This document shows positions 23,231 through 36,122 of a stretch of DNA of 64,000 nucleotides, in pieces (the first letter of the stretch is position 1; every line of letters begins with the position of its first letter). Both the position numbers and the translations under genes were made by a program. The notes below the pieces were generated by a model. The model searched no databases and was not told the DNA's origin. It worked only from the letters and a program-made list of their open reading frames with translations. Location of the stretch: NCBI RefSeq assembly GCF_019925205.1, contig NC_083567.1, positions 11,780,001-11,844,000 on the forward strand, written 5' to 3'. Source of the stretch: Metopolophium dirhodum. Its lineage: Eukaryota > Arthropoda > Insecta > Hemiptera > Aphididae.

Positions 23231-24967
23231 TAAATTTCATGAAAACCCTGCAATATATACGTGACGACCTGATAGAAAGCGATAATAGCATCTGCAACGT
23301 AACACTTTTAATGTTAAACACTCATCATATCATAAAACGTATTATCGTTTTGTAGAATTAATAATTATGTTTTCACTTTTTTTTATATTTATTGTTTTTA
23401 ATTTTTTACTTAATTGAATGTATATTATAATAATAAGTTTAATGCCATATTCTGAAGTTCAATATTTTTATGAGAAATTCAATATACAAAAATTAGGTTT
23501 TCAACAATATTGAGTACCTAGGTACAGATATTTAATTGGTTACAAAAGTATTCACCTTTTCAATAATAAACTTCTAAGTATACAGAGCTAACTGGCCATT
23601 TATTAATATATACTATAATTGCGCATCGTTCATTAATAATACTGGAGGTCACCTTGAAGTTCATTAATATTTTGATTGTTATGGACCATCATATCCCATA
23701 TATATACAAATAATATCAAACCTAAATAAATACCAGTGAAATTTTTTTCAATGGGCTGCAAGTCGTCTTTGTATGAACGATTAAATTCAATATATTATTA
23801 TAATTTTAGGTTGTAGTATAAATAAATATAATATGTTTATTAAAATACTAAGTTTGTAGTTGAAGAATTGACAATATTAGATTTTAGCATTTGATATTAA
23901 ATCTAATATTGTTTAACATATATTAGATTAAACAATAGTTGTTATACAATAATATATAATACAGTTTGCGCTGAAGCCTAATGTGTGAAAGTTCCAGCAA
24001 ATTACGTGAAAAAAAATTGAAACACCCAAAGTATGAATTAAAATGATAATTTCTATCATTGGAACATAGTTGAGTAGTAGGTACGATATACATAAAAATG
24101 TGATGATGCGATACAATAATGTTATAAATATTTTTATTAGTAATAAAAAGGACGAGTATGAGTGTTCACCGTCAGACCTCAAATCCACAGCATTTCATAA
24201 ACGCAATACCACCCAACTTTACCATACGCGTTATGATGTATTATATTATTATTCTTTACGCATTGTGCATAATATTCTTGTCGACATCGAAAAGGGATGA
24301 TGCGATTGTCGCGATAGTGTGTTTTAGAAGAACGAATAAAAACAGCTCTTTACAAAATTTGTCTAGGACATACCCTCACCCGGCCTCATATATATGAACA
24401 CACGTAAACGTCACGATAGCGATAGTTGGAAAACTTGCTTCGGGTACATAACAATCGTATCGCAGTGTTTAGAGTAGCGCCGGAATTAAATTATAAGTTT
24501 GAAATTATAATAACATTAAGATTTCGATCGTCAATTGTACACTCTTTCGTTTGAACCGTGTGGGGTGATTTTTCATAATATTATAATAATATAAAGTGTG
24601 TAATAATATTGTTTTTATTATGGTTCAATCGATCGTCATTGAATAATAACTGTTATGGTTTAATAGTAATGTTTTCTAAATATTGTTTGATATAAATATA
24701 TTATGCACGATTTAACATAATATATTTTTTAATTTATAATTACTTTTTAATATCAATATTTTTAATTTAATAATCAAGTGCAGACTTATTGTACTCAAAA
24801 TCGATAATGTACAAACCTCGATAACTGTGGTAACTTATAAGTTAGGTATAATATGTAAATTAGTTAATAACGTACGACTATTTAGATTTTGGATATTAAC
24901 TAATGATGAATAATTAAACATGTTTTCAATTTTCGATTTTTATACACTGATTTGTTTCAAAATAATA
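23231..24967. other. A+T-rich non-coding stretch
   Basis: Apart from the hairpin at 23872-23911 (listed separately), no gene or element is recognised. Confidence 0.6.
23872..23911. repeat. 13-bp perfect stem hairpin
   Basis: CAATATTAGATTT (23872-23884) is perfectly complementary to AAATCTAATATTG (23899-23911) with a 14-nt loop; ATATTAGATT recurs once more just downstream at 23929-23938. In A+T-rich DNA a stem of this length is notable but could be a small foldback remnant. Confidence 0.6.
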
Positions 24968-25249
24968 TTTTTTTTTTTTGAGGGGGGGGATCGAGGCTTC
25001 AAAAACTGTGGTCATTAGCCTGTGGAACTGTGGGGGAGGGTACTGTAGGTTTTGAATACGTGTGTGTTTATTTTGGCAGAATTTTTAAGTGGGCACCCGC
25101 AGGTATCTGCCATGCCCAGGTGGAGGATTAGGGCGTAACTATCCGGACACCGTGACTGCTCGAAGAAAAATGACAACCGTGGCCGAGTTCGAACTGGCGC
25201 GGTGCGCATCGCAACCGACGCCTTGGTCCGCTCGGCCACTCCGTCCCCC
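24968..25249 (-). mobile_element. tRNA-derived SINE, LINE tail type 1
   Basis: On the minus strand the element begins with GGGGGACGGAGTGGCCGAGC (25249 downwards), where TGGCCGAG is a tRNA Ser/Leu-type A box, then a B box (gAGTTCGAAC) around 25185. The body has the family motif GACACGGTGT-type block, CATGCCC and GGGCACCC, as in the three other copies. Its 3' end reads ACAGGCTAATGACC and TTTTTGAAGCCTCG before an A tract (plus-strand T run 24968-24979). That tail matches the LINE end at 11944-11975 and the 5S-like SINE tail at 43890, unlike the other tRNA-SINE copies. RNA polymerase III would drive such an element. A target duplication is not convincing here. Confidence 0.8.
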
Positions 25250-25547
25250 AAATAATTATTATATTATCCAGAATAATATATTAAATCAGCCTTTTAAAAT
25301 TAATATTATTTGTACAAACATAAACGTAACATAATCTGTTACTTACATTAAAAAGTATTAATATTAAAATAAGATAAAAAGACTATTTCAACTCTTATAT
25401 ATCAGAAAACTAAAATAAATTCATTTTATTCATATTTTAATAAATTTAGTAATTCGCTCATTTAAACAAGAAATAATATGTTATAATAAAATTGTAAAAA
25501 ACCTATTCAAACGTTTAATTTTAATAGTTTTATTATTATACTTTTAT
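25250..25547. other. A+T-rich spacer between two SINEs in opposite orientation
   Basis: About 300 bp of A+T-rich DNA separate the two SINE copies. Their opposite orientation makes them a potential inverted pair of about 280 bp each. Confidence 0.6.
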
Positions 25548-25560
25548 AAATTATGATTAT

Positions 25561-25873
25561 GGGGGGACGAGGTGGCCGAGTGGTCTAACGCGACGGATTC
25601 GGCACAGCCGGTCCGAGTTCGATCCTCGACCACGGGGCGGCATTTTTCTCCGTGCAAGTCACGGTGTCCGGAGAACAAGTGCCGCCATCCCCCCACCCCG
25701 GGGCACGGCAGAAACCTACGGGTGCCCCATTAGAAATTCTGCCAAAACACAACACACACGTGTACCAACCTACCCAATATAAAACCTACCAAACCTACCC
25801 AATATAAAAAAAAAAAAAAAAAACCTACAGTGCCCTCCCCACACCCAATGGCCTAAGTTGCCGCGGGTTACCC

Positions 25874-25898
<25 letters not shown>
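25561..25898 (+). mobile_element. tRNA-derived SINE, full length with 13-bp target duplication
   Basis: AAATTATGATTAT occurs at 25548-25560 and again at 25899-25911, bracketing the insertion. The head GACGAGGTGGCCGAGTGGTC carries a tRNA Ser/Leu-type A box, with the B box GAGTTCGATCC at 25614-25624. The body contains AAGTCACGGTGTCCGGAG, GCACGGCAGAAACC and GGGTGCCCC. The end CCCAATGGCC, TAAGTTGCCGCGGGTTA is followed by a long A tract (to 25900). An internal A tract near 25807-25822 after a duplicated CCTACCCAATATAAA suggests slippage. It would be copied by RNA polymerase III and mobilised by a LINE. Confidence 0.9.
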
Positions 25899-25906
<8 letters not shown>

Positions 25907-25911
25907 ATTAT

Positions 25912-28900
25912 ATTAGGTAGATTGGTAGATATATTATAGTTTTAACTGTTGATAATGTGTACGATATAACAAGTAAACAAAAAATTATTTTAATATTGTA
26001 CTATATTTTTAACACGCGATAACAGTATGACTGAATGATATTATAACTTACATTTTTTTATTTCCAACATGGTTTTTGCTGATGTCCGTGTAATTGCTTA
26101 CTAGTTGGCTTTTTTTCCATCGATAGAATAATATACGTATATAACTGGTCACGGCAGAATGCAATATTCATAGTAAACTGAACAATCGTTTTTACGTGTT
26201 TTCATATGTTGTATACGTGGATTATAGATTTTATAGTTGTAGATACACACGGAAATTCGTATTACTTATAATTTAGTACTAAGTAAGTATCTAAATCAAT
26301 ATTTGTGTATACATTATTATAGTTTTATTGATGATAGTTATAATAATATATTATCCATCGTAAGTAATAAAATTACAAAAACAGTATAATACATTATACA
26401 TTAGGCAACATGCATTCTTTGAAACGTAATTCTCTCGTACATGACTGCACTAGTGCACTCGCATCTCACATAGAATATCTCGAAATCGTAACTAATTTTA
26501 AAATAAGTGTTATTTTGCAGTACACATTATTGACTTGGTCAGTAAATCTGCGTTTGAAATTATGGTTTTAGTAATTTATTGAAATGCGACTAAAATATAA
26601 AAAAATTAAAGCATGTTCTTACGACGTTTAATTAAAGAACGTTGAAAATGGTAGTCACAATTATAGCAGTTTAGTACAGTTTCTAAATCTGTTGTTATAA
26701 TTTGTATTGGAATATACATTTTATACATTTAAATGTGTTAAATAACGTGAGTTGTTGACATTTGTTATTTTGAACTTTTCATCTAGGTACTGAGTAAAAC
26801 TTATAATAATAATATGTCTTGTTGTAGTTTTTCTAATCCGTATATAGTGTAGTTTAGTAAAGAAAGTTAAAATATAATGATCTTAAAAGTGTTGTAAGGA
26901 GCGTTTTATGGTACATGACTATATTATATTTGTTTTCGGTAATATTTATTTTCCTACACTTAATATAACATTTCCGGCCTAGTGATGTAAAATTACATAC
27001 TTTATTATTACGATTTCCTATTGAATTTTTAGTACATTATATTGTATAAACTAAACAAAGTAAAAATATATCATATTCTTGCATTGATTTAATATCTGTT
27101 ATCTACAATAATACATTCGTGGAATAAAATTGATGATCATTATATCAAAATAATATTTTGTGTTTTTTTTTATATACATTTGAAATATTTGAACTTGATT
27201 TCGCTTTTGTTCAATTAATGTATGATAATATTTTTGTTTTTAATTACAAAAGCTTGAAAATGAAATGAAAAGTTTATTTATTATTTAAAATAAAATTTAG
27301 AGAAAAACCACAGTCATTTTTAATGAGCAATTCAAATTCAAATGTCGACAACATTATTGGATACTCGGACCACGTATAATTACCATTTATCCTACAAGGA
27401 TTTTTGGTATTTCGTAATTATTCTATATTTACTATACATAAATAAATTTTCAAATCATTATAAAGTATGTGTACCACGGACCTACTTACATCGTTCTATG
27501 GTAACGTAAGTCGTAATAATTATTGACTTAAGTAAATGAGTGAAATTATTATAATAATAACAATATCTATATATTATATTAGATAATAAATTAAGTTTGT
27601 TTTTGACAAATATAAGTTCATCTTAACCTACATATTCCACTCAAATTCGTCAGAAAACAACAATAAACTACAAATATATCATTGATGGACATTGTAAAAA
27701 CTCTGATCTATATATCCACTGTGCAGAGTCACTTAACCTCCATAAAAATCGGTGATATCTACCCAGCTGTTATTTTTCTTATAACTCTGTTTGGCACTAA
27801 CAATAATTCTGGTCTTCAAAAAGAAACCACAGGCGACAGACTTGCTTTTATCCGCCATAGGTTGTCTTGTTTCTGTGGGAAAAAAAAACTATGGCTATAT
27901 ACGGGTGGGAAATAATATCACAACGGAAATCGATTTTTGACGACGACAACGATAGTGACTTAAATCAATAAAAATATAGAATTTTATCCCTGACGTATAT
28001 AAAGACTATGACGTCCCTAATGAAGAGCCACGACCAGACAAAAAGAGAAAACTCACATTAACACATTAATTGGGGTATGTTTTTACTCAGATAAAATTGT
28101 ACTTTAAATTATGACGGGCGAATGATTTTACAGGAAAACAAATATTCAACGCAGAACAATTTATTAAAATTGTAAACATTTATATACAGATATTTTAAAA
28201 TTGTGAATCTATTATTTTTGTTAACTGTGTTCATATAAAGAATTTGTTTTATTTTAATTAGGTAGTTTTTATTACTGTTTAAAATAATGGGAAATGAGTG
28301 GGAAGGTACTCAGTAGTACCACGTGATAGATAAAATAAGTAGGTCTCTAGGCCTTTGTAGTGTGAAGACTACGCATGATGTGGTAAGTCATGTATTTTAG
28401 TACGTTAGTTTTTAAAGTACACAGTTATTGTGTCTATAATCAATTTGAGGTAAATTTTTAAAGATAGCTTTATCATATAATAATACGTTTCAGATAATTA
28501 ATTGCATAGTTATAGCGCCAATGGAGATATCAACAACATTACAGCTTCAGTTATAAATTTTAATTTATATAAATTTCAAAAAAAATGTACAATATGCAAA
28601 AATGTAAAGTATTTAATTCCTAAACAGGTATCTTTGGGGGACAACTACAAGCTTATGCCAAACAATATTTTCGAAAAAAAATTGTACTTATAACATTAAT
28701 CAGTGAAAATTCAATTTTGAAAAATAGTTTATTTCTTTATTAATTACGTCTACATTTTATTGTTGTATATTTTAACTTTTTCTCATAAGTTCAACGGTTA
28801 ACCAATTACAAGGAAATCATTAGGAGGACAGATTTCTCATACATTGGGTTGTTGAGGATAATATACCAAAAGGGTCGTTTGGCAGGTACTTAAGTATGTT

Positions 28901-31805
28901 TACTGGGATAAGATAGGTATGCTTTATGTGTATTCCAAATTTCCTTGGAATTTCTTTTGGGTAGATTTTTTCCAATATTTTTCATAACTTGGCTGGACTA
29001 ACCATATTTCTAATAAAAAAATAAAATTACCAATAGTATTATGAATATATAACAAAATAAAGGTCAAAACCGTTTTTTGTTTGCATTTATTTATCATGGA
29101 ATGCAAATTTAATACATCCAATACTACAGTGGCCAACACTAAGACCATACAAACATATAATATGTTGCAACCCATGACTATATCTAGTAGATATAATATT
29201 CTTTACAATTACAGTAGAGTGACTTTGGTGTTTTTTTTTTATCAATATTACTTCTTCTTGTGTAGAGAAATTACATCAAATATCAATGTTAAGTTTTCCA
29301 TTAGATAGTATGAAACTAAAATAGTTTCGATTTATTGAAAATGAGTATTAATATTGTTAATGTGCTGCACAAATATTTTATAAATTAAACAATTTATATT
29401 TAAAATCTGTGTCAGACATTTATGGGTACTGAATTATTATTACTCATTTATAACGTTTAATATTTTTTAATTTATAGTGATGTTAAATAATGTTATTGCG
29501 ACGCCATTATTTAATTAATTATTATTTTACTCGTTCAACAGTCTCTTTAATTTTAAATAATTTTATATTAAGCTACCAAATTAAAACAAAATGTTCAACA
29601 TTTGACAGTTGTGTACCTATATACATTTGTTGCCACTAGCTACAACATATTAATTTATGACGGAATTAATTTTTTAAACGATTATATTATTATACACAAT
29701 TATTATTATTTGGCCTAGGGGTATTATAGATATTCCACGTGGTTGATTTAAAACCAAAACATTAGTAATGATTGTAAATGTCACAAGCATTCTGTGCTAT
29801 TTATAAATGCTGATTATTCTGTCTTTTATAATAATATTATAATAACATACTATGAACGTAAAATATATAAAATATAATGTAGGAAGTGTGGGACGACCCG
29901 CTGTCGTTGCGTTCAGTATATATTCGTATTATTATTATAGTGGTCGTAGTTTGTATATACGTCATTATTATTTTAATGAAAACACACTCGGTGCAGCCGA
30001 AGGTAGGTAGTCTCATATCGCTATCCAAGCATAAAAAAAAAAAAAATTTATAAATTAAACATTCATAATACATATTATTACTAATAATATATTATCGTAT
30101 AGGTACTCAATGCCGCAGAACCCCCTTGGTACGTAGTTTTGGTACTGTGTGCACGCGAAATGTAAAATAATTCGTGGCGAAAGTATAATAATATTAATTA
30201 CATTTAGGTACGCGTGTACAATAATAACAATAGACAGGTACAATGCTAATCTCCGCATTGTCAAACCGACTGGCAGACTGACGTTATATTGTTCGAGTGC
30301 GTTTGAGTTGGAAATTATGTGTGTCATTGACTGCCCGCAAACATGGCACGATAAAATTGTTTTTATTTTTTTTTTTCGATTTGAATTAAAATGCCTCTCT
30401 TGATACGAGCGCGTGGCAACTAAACTCGTGATTTATTCATACAACTACAACGGTCGGCTATAAATATGCGTACCTACCTATATAGGGCCGATACGACTCT
30501 CATGCAAAATTAATTGAGAGAAAATTAATTTTTTCGCCGTCCCACCACCGGCGCCGACCGTATCCGAAATCACATTTTAGGTCTGCCATTAATTTGAACA
30601 GTCCACACGATTTTTTTGTTTTTTTTTTTTGTTATTTTTTTTTCTTGTCGAGGTCGAGCGTTGAAAATCACGTGTTTGTTGTACAAAACTAATTTAACGA
30701 CTCAACAAAAAAAAAATAATATTAATAATAAAAACAAAATACTCTCTTATCACTAAAAGGACAAACACGCAATACGCGCGATTGCGAATGACATTCTTGC
30801 AACTCTGTAATGACCAATGTTTCGAATATAATATAAATGGTAGGTACACGACACAATATTATATTATATCGATATTGACGAGTATTTTGTATTTGATCAT
30901 TATCACTAGTGCCCGGATTTCAATGAAAAATTATATTATTTTTCGAGTACTCTGAACTTATATATTCGTTTCGTGTAACAGACAGTTCTTCAAAACGAAA
31001 ACTATTGTTTTGCATTATTTAGTATTTTCGGGTAATTTTATTATTTGTTCTATTACATTACACTATACAAACTTTTAATGTAAATTAAGAAAATCAAAAT
31101 ATTGTTAATAATATATTTTGTATTATTAGTTTTTTGGTATTTTTCATTCGTACCAAGTGTCGATCATTCTATATATTAAATCGAGAACGTCTCTATCTAG
31201 TCCTTAAAATTATCGGATATGGTGTCTTACTGGACTCAAACCAATAACAACTTATTGGTCACTCGGAGATGCATCGCGATCAAATAAATTTCCAGTAAAA
31301 TGTTTATTTATTGTGTGCCTAAATTTGGCATTCAGCTATTGTATTATATTGTTAGTCAAGATATAGAAGAGGCGTTAAAAATGTCAAAAGTTAAGCCGTC
31401 GTTTTCCTATCGATTGCGTTGCCATGTGCCTATAAAACAAATTTTGGTCCCTTTATAAGCAAATTATTGCGTTGGAAATGTATTTTTAGACAGTATTTCG
31501 GGCATTTAAATTTAGGTCCTGTACTAGTTACACACATTATACTTATATCATATTTGTTGGATCTGACGACAAACCACCGTCGACAGCCATAATAACAATA
31601 ATTTAATCTGATTGAAGTATTAAAACTTGAGTTAGCGAACTAGCCAACTTCTTATATCAAATATTGCCTCTCTCGGAAGACGAATCCACACAGGAGATAA
31701 TCCAACGATAGTTCAATCAACAATAATACAACTTCCTAACGGTGTTCAATGTTCATAGTTCAATAAATTATTTGATAAATCGAATAGTTTAAGTGGGCAA
31801 TATAA
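25912..31805. other. Six kilobases of A+T-rich non-coding DNA
   Basis: No gene is supported. A possible decayed reading-frame remnant lies at 27892-28060: a short frame MAIYGWEIISQRKSIF followed by an acidic DDDNDSD, then after a shift PDVYKDYDVP and RPDKKRKLTL. That acidic-then-basic style is seen in transposon proteins but I cannot name a family. Other open frames (28502, 28924, 29081, 30055) are isoleucine/tyrosine-rich chance products. Confidence 0.5.
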
Positions 31806-31806
31806 T

Positions 31807-31844
31807 AAGTAACAATTTAAATAAATTTAAATAAATTGTTACTT
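31807..31844. repeat. 13-bp inverted repeat (palindromic)
   Basis: AAGTAACAATTTA (31807-31819) is perfectly complementary to TAAATTGTTACTT (31832-31844), with a 12-nt A+T loop. It is followed by GTGCCCCAGCACTAGGCC and an A-rich tract, which may be the tail of an unrecognised retroposon. Confidence 0.65.
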
Positions 31845-31949
31845 GTGCCCCAGCACTAGGCCATTAAAAAAAGAAAAAAATATATATAATAATAATATAA
31901 ATATAATAATTATATCATATTAGATATTATTACTATCGCCCGTAACGAA

Positions 31950-32480
31950 AAAACACGCAACGAAAAGTGATAGCGGTAAATACCTAATAATTCGTCTTTG
32001 GCAAAGACGCGGCCGCGGCCGCGGTGACAGACAGACAGACGCGACCCGCGCGTCTTAGATTCCGTGCTTTGATCTCCCGCGCGAACACGAACGAAAACGT
32101 GCGACACACTGCTCCGGATGACGGCCTGGCGACGACATACCATACATTATATATTATGCCTAATACGTAGGTATTCGCGTAAGAACTCACACCGTGTTTG
32201 TACAATAATAATATATATGTGGGTACGTTACGCGACCGAATTCGGGTCGCCGAGCGCGAAATGATCCCTGAGTGAAAGCCGCGCAGTTACTCTAGAATGT
32301 AGGCGCGACAGCGTTTTTGACAGTTTCGACTCGCCCCCCCCCCCACACACACACGCGCGCGCACCGTCAAATCGCACGTCCCGGGCTTCAAGCGCAATAT
32401 TATTAATGGGTTTATTAAGCTGATGTGTGGAACGATCCGTCCAGCGCAGCGCCTTCGATCCCGGAACAACGTGGCCAAGG
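31950..32480. other. CpG-rich island; possible promoter/first-exon region
   Basis: The island includes GCGGCCGCGGCCGCGG (32010-32025), GACAGACAGACAGACG, an imperfect palindrome GCGACCGAATTCGGGTCGC (32231-32249), and a C run plus CACACACGCGCGCG (32335-32362). Open frames on the minus strand (31910-32205, 32287-32478) are arginine/alanine-rich and lack domains. The composition contrast suggests a regulatory or untranslated exon region for a gene whose coding part is elsewhere. Confidence 0.35.
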
Positions 32481-32544
32481 CTGCAGAGGAGGCGTTACAA
32501 TGTTTTCCTTATACGGAAATAATAATAATATCATTAAGACACCG

Positions 32545-32775
32545 CAGCGGTTCTCGAACTTTTCAAGTGACCGCTGCAGATGAAAGAGACTTTTCCTAAC
32601 AGCACGGATCCCTCCCCCCCCTCCCCTCTCACTTCACGATTTTCTTTCCAATAACCGTTTTTTGTTTGTATACAGTGATTTATACACGAAAATGATACAT
32701 CGAGTTATAATAACCGATAGTTTTGCTCATGACCGGAACCTGAACCTGTAGCGCCACGGACCTCCGGACCCACTG
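32545..32775. mobile_element. Probable hAT end relic
   Basis: CAGCGGTTCTCGAACTTTTC at 32545 closely follows the well-known hAT (Charlie-like) end CAGYGGTTCTCAAMCTTTT, with GTGACCGCTG shortly after. A candidate other end, CCACGGACCTCCGGACCCAC then TG at 32755-32775, has the usual GGACCCC-rich subterminal sequence, but the expected GAGAACCGCTG is missing, probably deleted. No target duplication is found. The copy is short and non-coding. Confidence 0.4.
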
Positions 32776-35551
32776 ATAATATAACGTATACGATTTATCT
32801 ATCATAGAGGTAACCGATACCGTACCGAACAATCGATCGTAGATTTCTGCGTTTACACTCAGTCACGTAGATGTTCGTGTCTATCCCTCAAAGTCTGACA
32901 CATATAGCCACATAGGTGAAACGCAGTGGTATATTATGTGCGTGCTGGCTGACGGAGGAAGCAATATATTTTATGTATTTCGAGCGAATACGAAATGCAT
33001 GGATAGGCAATAGAAGGAGATGTGCTGAGATTATTTCAGATTTATATTAAATCATACCGTACTCGATAAATTAATATTACTCGTGTGTCCATACCGCAAA
33101 TGCCACTAGAGACCCTCTCCCTAAAATTGATATTACGATTGGTATGTGTTTATGTATATACCTATATGTATGTATGTATGTATGTATGGATAGTTGGGTG
33201 AGCGAGTGTGTGTGTGCGGTATTTAAGACCCTCAACATTGTAAACAATCTTTTAATAATTTTCATCGTACGTCCGTTTTCTTCGATTTTTAACAAGGACG
33301 ACCACGCACACACATATTATACTGTCCAAAATATTGATGCAACACAGTTCTTCGTTGATGTCACCGTACATTTTTCTTTAAGTATATATTATTATACATG
33401 TGTCCCAACTATACATATTTTAATAATGCGTAAATGTGTCGATGTACACAAATGAAATATATTTTTCTTAAAACCGATTGGCAAATCGCATATTTTAATT
33501 TTTGTTTTTATAACGTATTGTTGTTTCGCTATTCATAATCGTACACTTATGCTGATCGCCAGGTATGTTTATAATAATTGTATTTTCGATTCAGTGTGTA
33601 CAGAACAGATTTCAATTATTCATAAGACACCGCGTGCATTAGTATATAATAAACACGAAAAGAGTACAGACACGTACAACAATTTTATCGTACGAATTTG
33701 AAATATAAAAGTAAATCATTCATACGAGACAGGCACACTTGGGAAAAGTTCTCTTTTCTTCAGTTTCACAGAGGACTCATACGAATATGCACTTTGTGCA
33801 AGTACAATGAGTCAATTGTTATTTTCAATAATTCGCTGTCTGTCTTAAAATTATTTAGATCTAATTTAAAATTTTCACTACTGTCTGCAGTATGATATTA
33901 TTAACAATGACAAACCTAATACCTAAAGTGTTATTATATTTTACAAATCAGAAAACTCTTAATCTTTTTTTATATTTTGAGTACAATTATTTTTATAATA
34001 CAAAAGGGAAAAATAATAAGTAGGTAGTATTTTAATTGTATGGTGTTTTTTTTATCATTTTATAGTAATATTTGCTTGGTAGACTCGTGTGTTTTTCTTT
34101 TTTATAAAATGTACAATATATTTTACATAATCTAAAGTATTTACAATAACGCTATTTATTATTATTTTACCAATATAATAGAATATATATTTATATAATT
34201 AAAAAAATGTATATTGGAATTTGAAAATCTTAAATAAAATACTTAAAGTACACAAAATGTTGACACTAAAAAAGTAAAACACAATAAAGATTAAAGGTAC
34301 TATTTTTTACTTTGAAAAATATGTTGTAAGTAAAAATAATATATTAAAAGTACATGCATTTACGTAAATATGTGGTATAAGTGACACTTGACTCACCTTA
34401 ATATTATATAACAGGTATGACGTATTGCAATTAAAGAATTGCTAATTTTCGTCACACACTGCAAGTCACGTTTTTTGTGACTTGGGCAGTCAGTATAATA
34501 TTATGTCACGGTTTCTGCCTAACTTTTCTTCATATAAATGCGTATAATATAGTATTATAATGCTGAGTGGCATCTGCAATGGCCTTAGACTCGCGGATTG
34601 CGTGTTATCTTTCACCACGTACGCAGAATAATAATAATATTATATTGGTAGAACACCGCATTGACGATGGTAGACAAGTGGAAGACTCGTGGACTCGAGA
34701 CTTTTTTGGCAGTGGTATAGTCGACCGGATCGCTTGATTCAATAATAATCACAACGTTTGAAGGATTTCATTCCGTCACTGTATGTATATAGTTTCAACT
34801 TTCATTACGATAAACATAATTAAACTATAGAGGTGGGATTGAAATAACGTTAATAATTAAACGGCCGAGACCAGAGGATTGTTTTCAAAAACTTTATTGC
34901 TATATATAAATGTAAATAAACCAATTTATATTTATATAAGGCGGGCGTTAACGACCGCGAGTAAATCGTTTGGGTTTTTTTTTTGCCAAAGTAATTTCAA
35001 GTTTTTCATTATATACGTTAAATCATCATAAATGTTCGATATCGGGTTCGCGAATTGAAAAAAAAATTGTATTCTATATTTTTTTTTTATCGTTATAGTT
35101 ATTTTTATTATAGTGTACGATAATATTCTTCATGTTTTTAGCACAATTTTTTCATTAGTATTTAGTGGCCTACAATAAAGTTTGTTTATTTTTAACGCCC
35201 AAATTAATTAATTTAAAAAATTAACGTAAAATCTTTTTTAAGATAACTCACACACAGCCCTCCCTTGACACCAATTCTTAATTTGCCATTAAACTATTAT
35301 TGCGTTGACTTTGAGGGCTGGTTAGTGGTTTTATTATATAATATATTAATTTGTTTCATCCCATCTTGTATATTATATAATAATTTCCAAGTAATCAGAG
35401 TTGTAAACTTGTAACACTATAATATTATAGTAGTTGTCGATTGCGACGAGCTGCGAAATCCAAGAATCTATACTAATATAAATTACTGGCAGCTATGCAG
35501 GATTACAACTCCTGGAACCGTAGCGAAAAATACGGCTTCGTACGTCATATA
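32776..35551. other. Non-coding stretch with TATG microsatellite
   Basis: A TATG tandem tract lies at about 33165-33188. Open frames at 33077-33455 translate this tract or A+T-rich DNA. Nothing else is recognised. Confidence 0.55.
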
Positions 35552-35806
35552 ATATGAAGACGTGGGTGCAACAACCAGACATCTCCATTTTTATCAAAAA
35601 TTGGTATTTCATGGAATATTATTCATGGAAGAAATATCTACATTTTGGTACATAAATCAGAAAAATCTATTGATTAGTTCCAAAGATGTTGCAAAATGAT
35701 TTTTTTCCCGCCATTGGTGATAAATGAGATGACAAATTTTCTTTCGCTTGTCCTGAAAAATTGATAAAAACGGAGAAGTCTGGTTGTTGCACCCACTTCT
35801 TCATAT
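35552..35806. mobile_element. MITE with about 46-bp terminal inverted repeats
   Basis: The left end ATATGAAGACGTGGGTGCAA, continuing through CAACCAGACATCTCC to TTTTTATCAA at about 35600, is mirrored on the right by TTGATAAAAACGGAG, AAGTCTGGTTGTTGCACCCA and CTTCTTCATAT (35761-35806). Only a few mismatches separate the arms, so the copy is not ancient. The roughly 160-bp core has no coding capacity. The flanks are A+T-rich and a target duplication is ambiguous, so the superfamily remains open. Confidence 0.75.
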
Positions 35807-36122
35807 AGTGACACACGACTGATCTATTTTGAAAATACGAAAACGGCAGTCATTATATGGAAAACAACCATCCCAAGGAACGTTTGCAAAATTCCTCAAA
35901 CCCTGGTCTAGGAAATTTCACTATACCATGGTACGTGGAAATACCAGAATTATCAGCAAGCCAGCATTTTCAGATGTACCACCGTACCGATGTACCATAG
36001 CCGTTTTTGAGTCCTGAGGTCCTTCACGCCACCCGCACACACGACAAGTACGATACATTATTTTTTTTTACCTTGTGTTAGGTATACTAAAATAAACGAT
36101 CATTTACATTTACTGTTAAAAG
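35807..36122. other. Short spacer between two DNA-transposon copies
   Basis: A 62-codon open frame at 35829-36017 has no domain; its sequence includes repeated GTACC/TACCA motifs. I see no gene. Confidence 0.45.

Noticed and set aside
25015..25251. Conserved protein repeated at 25015, 48601 and 52498 (frames containing GDGVAER)
   Set aside because: The similarity comes from SINE copies read in the same frame, not from a protein-coding gene.
25561..25640. Functional tRNA-Ser/Leu gene
   Set aside because: The A and B boxes are part of a SINE head: no acceptor stem closes, a family-specific body follows, and target duplications bracket the whole unit. The same holds for the other three copies.
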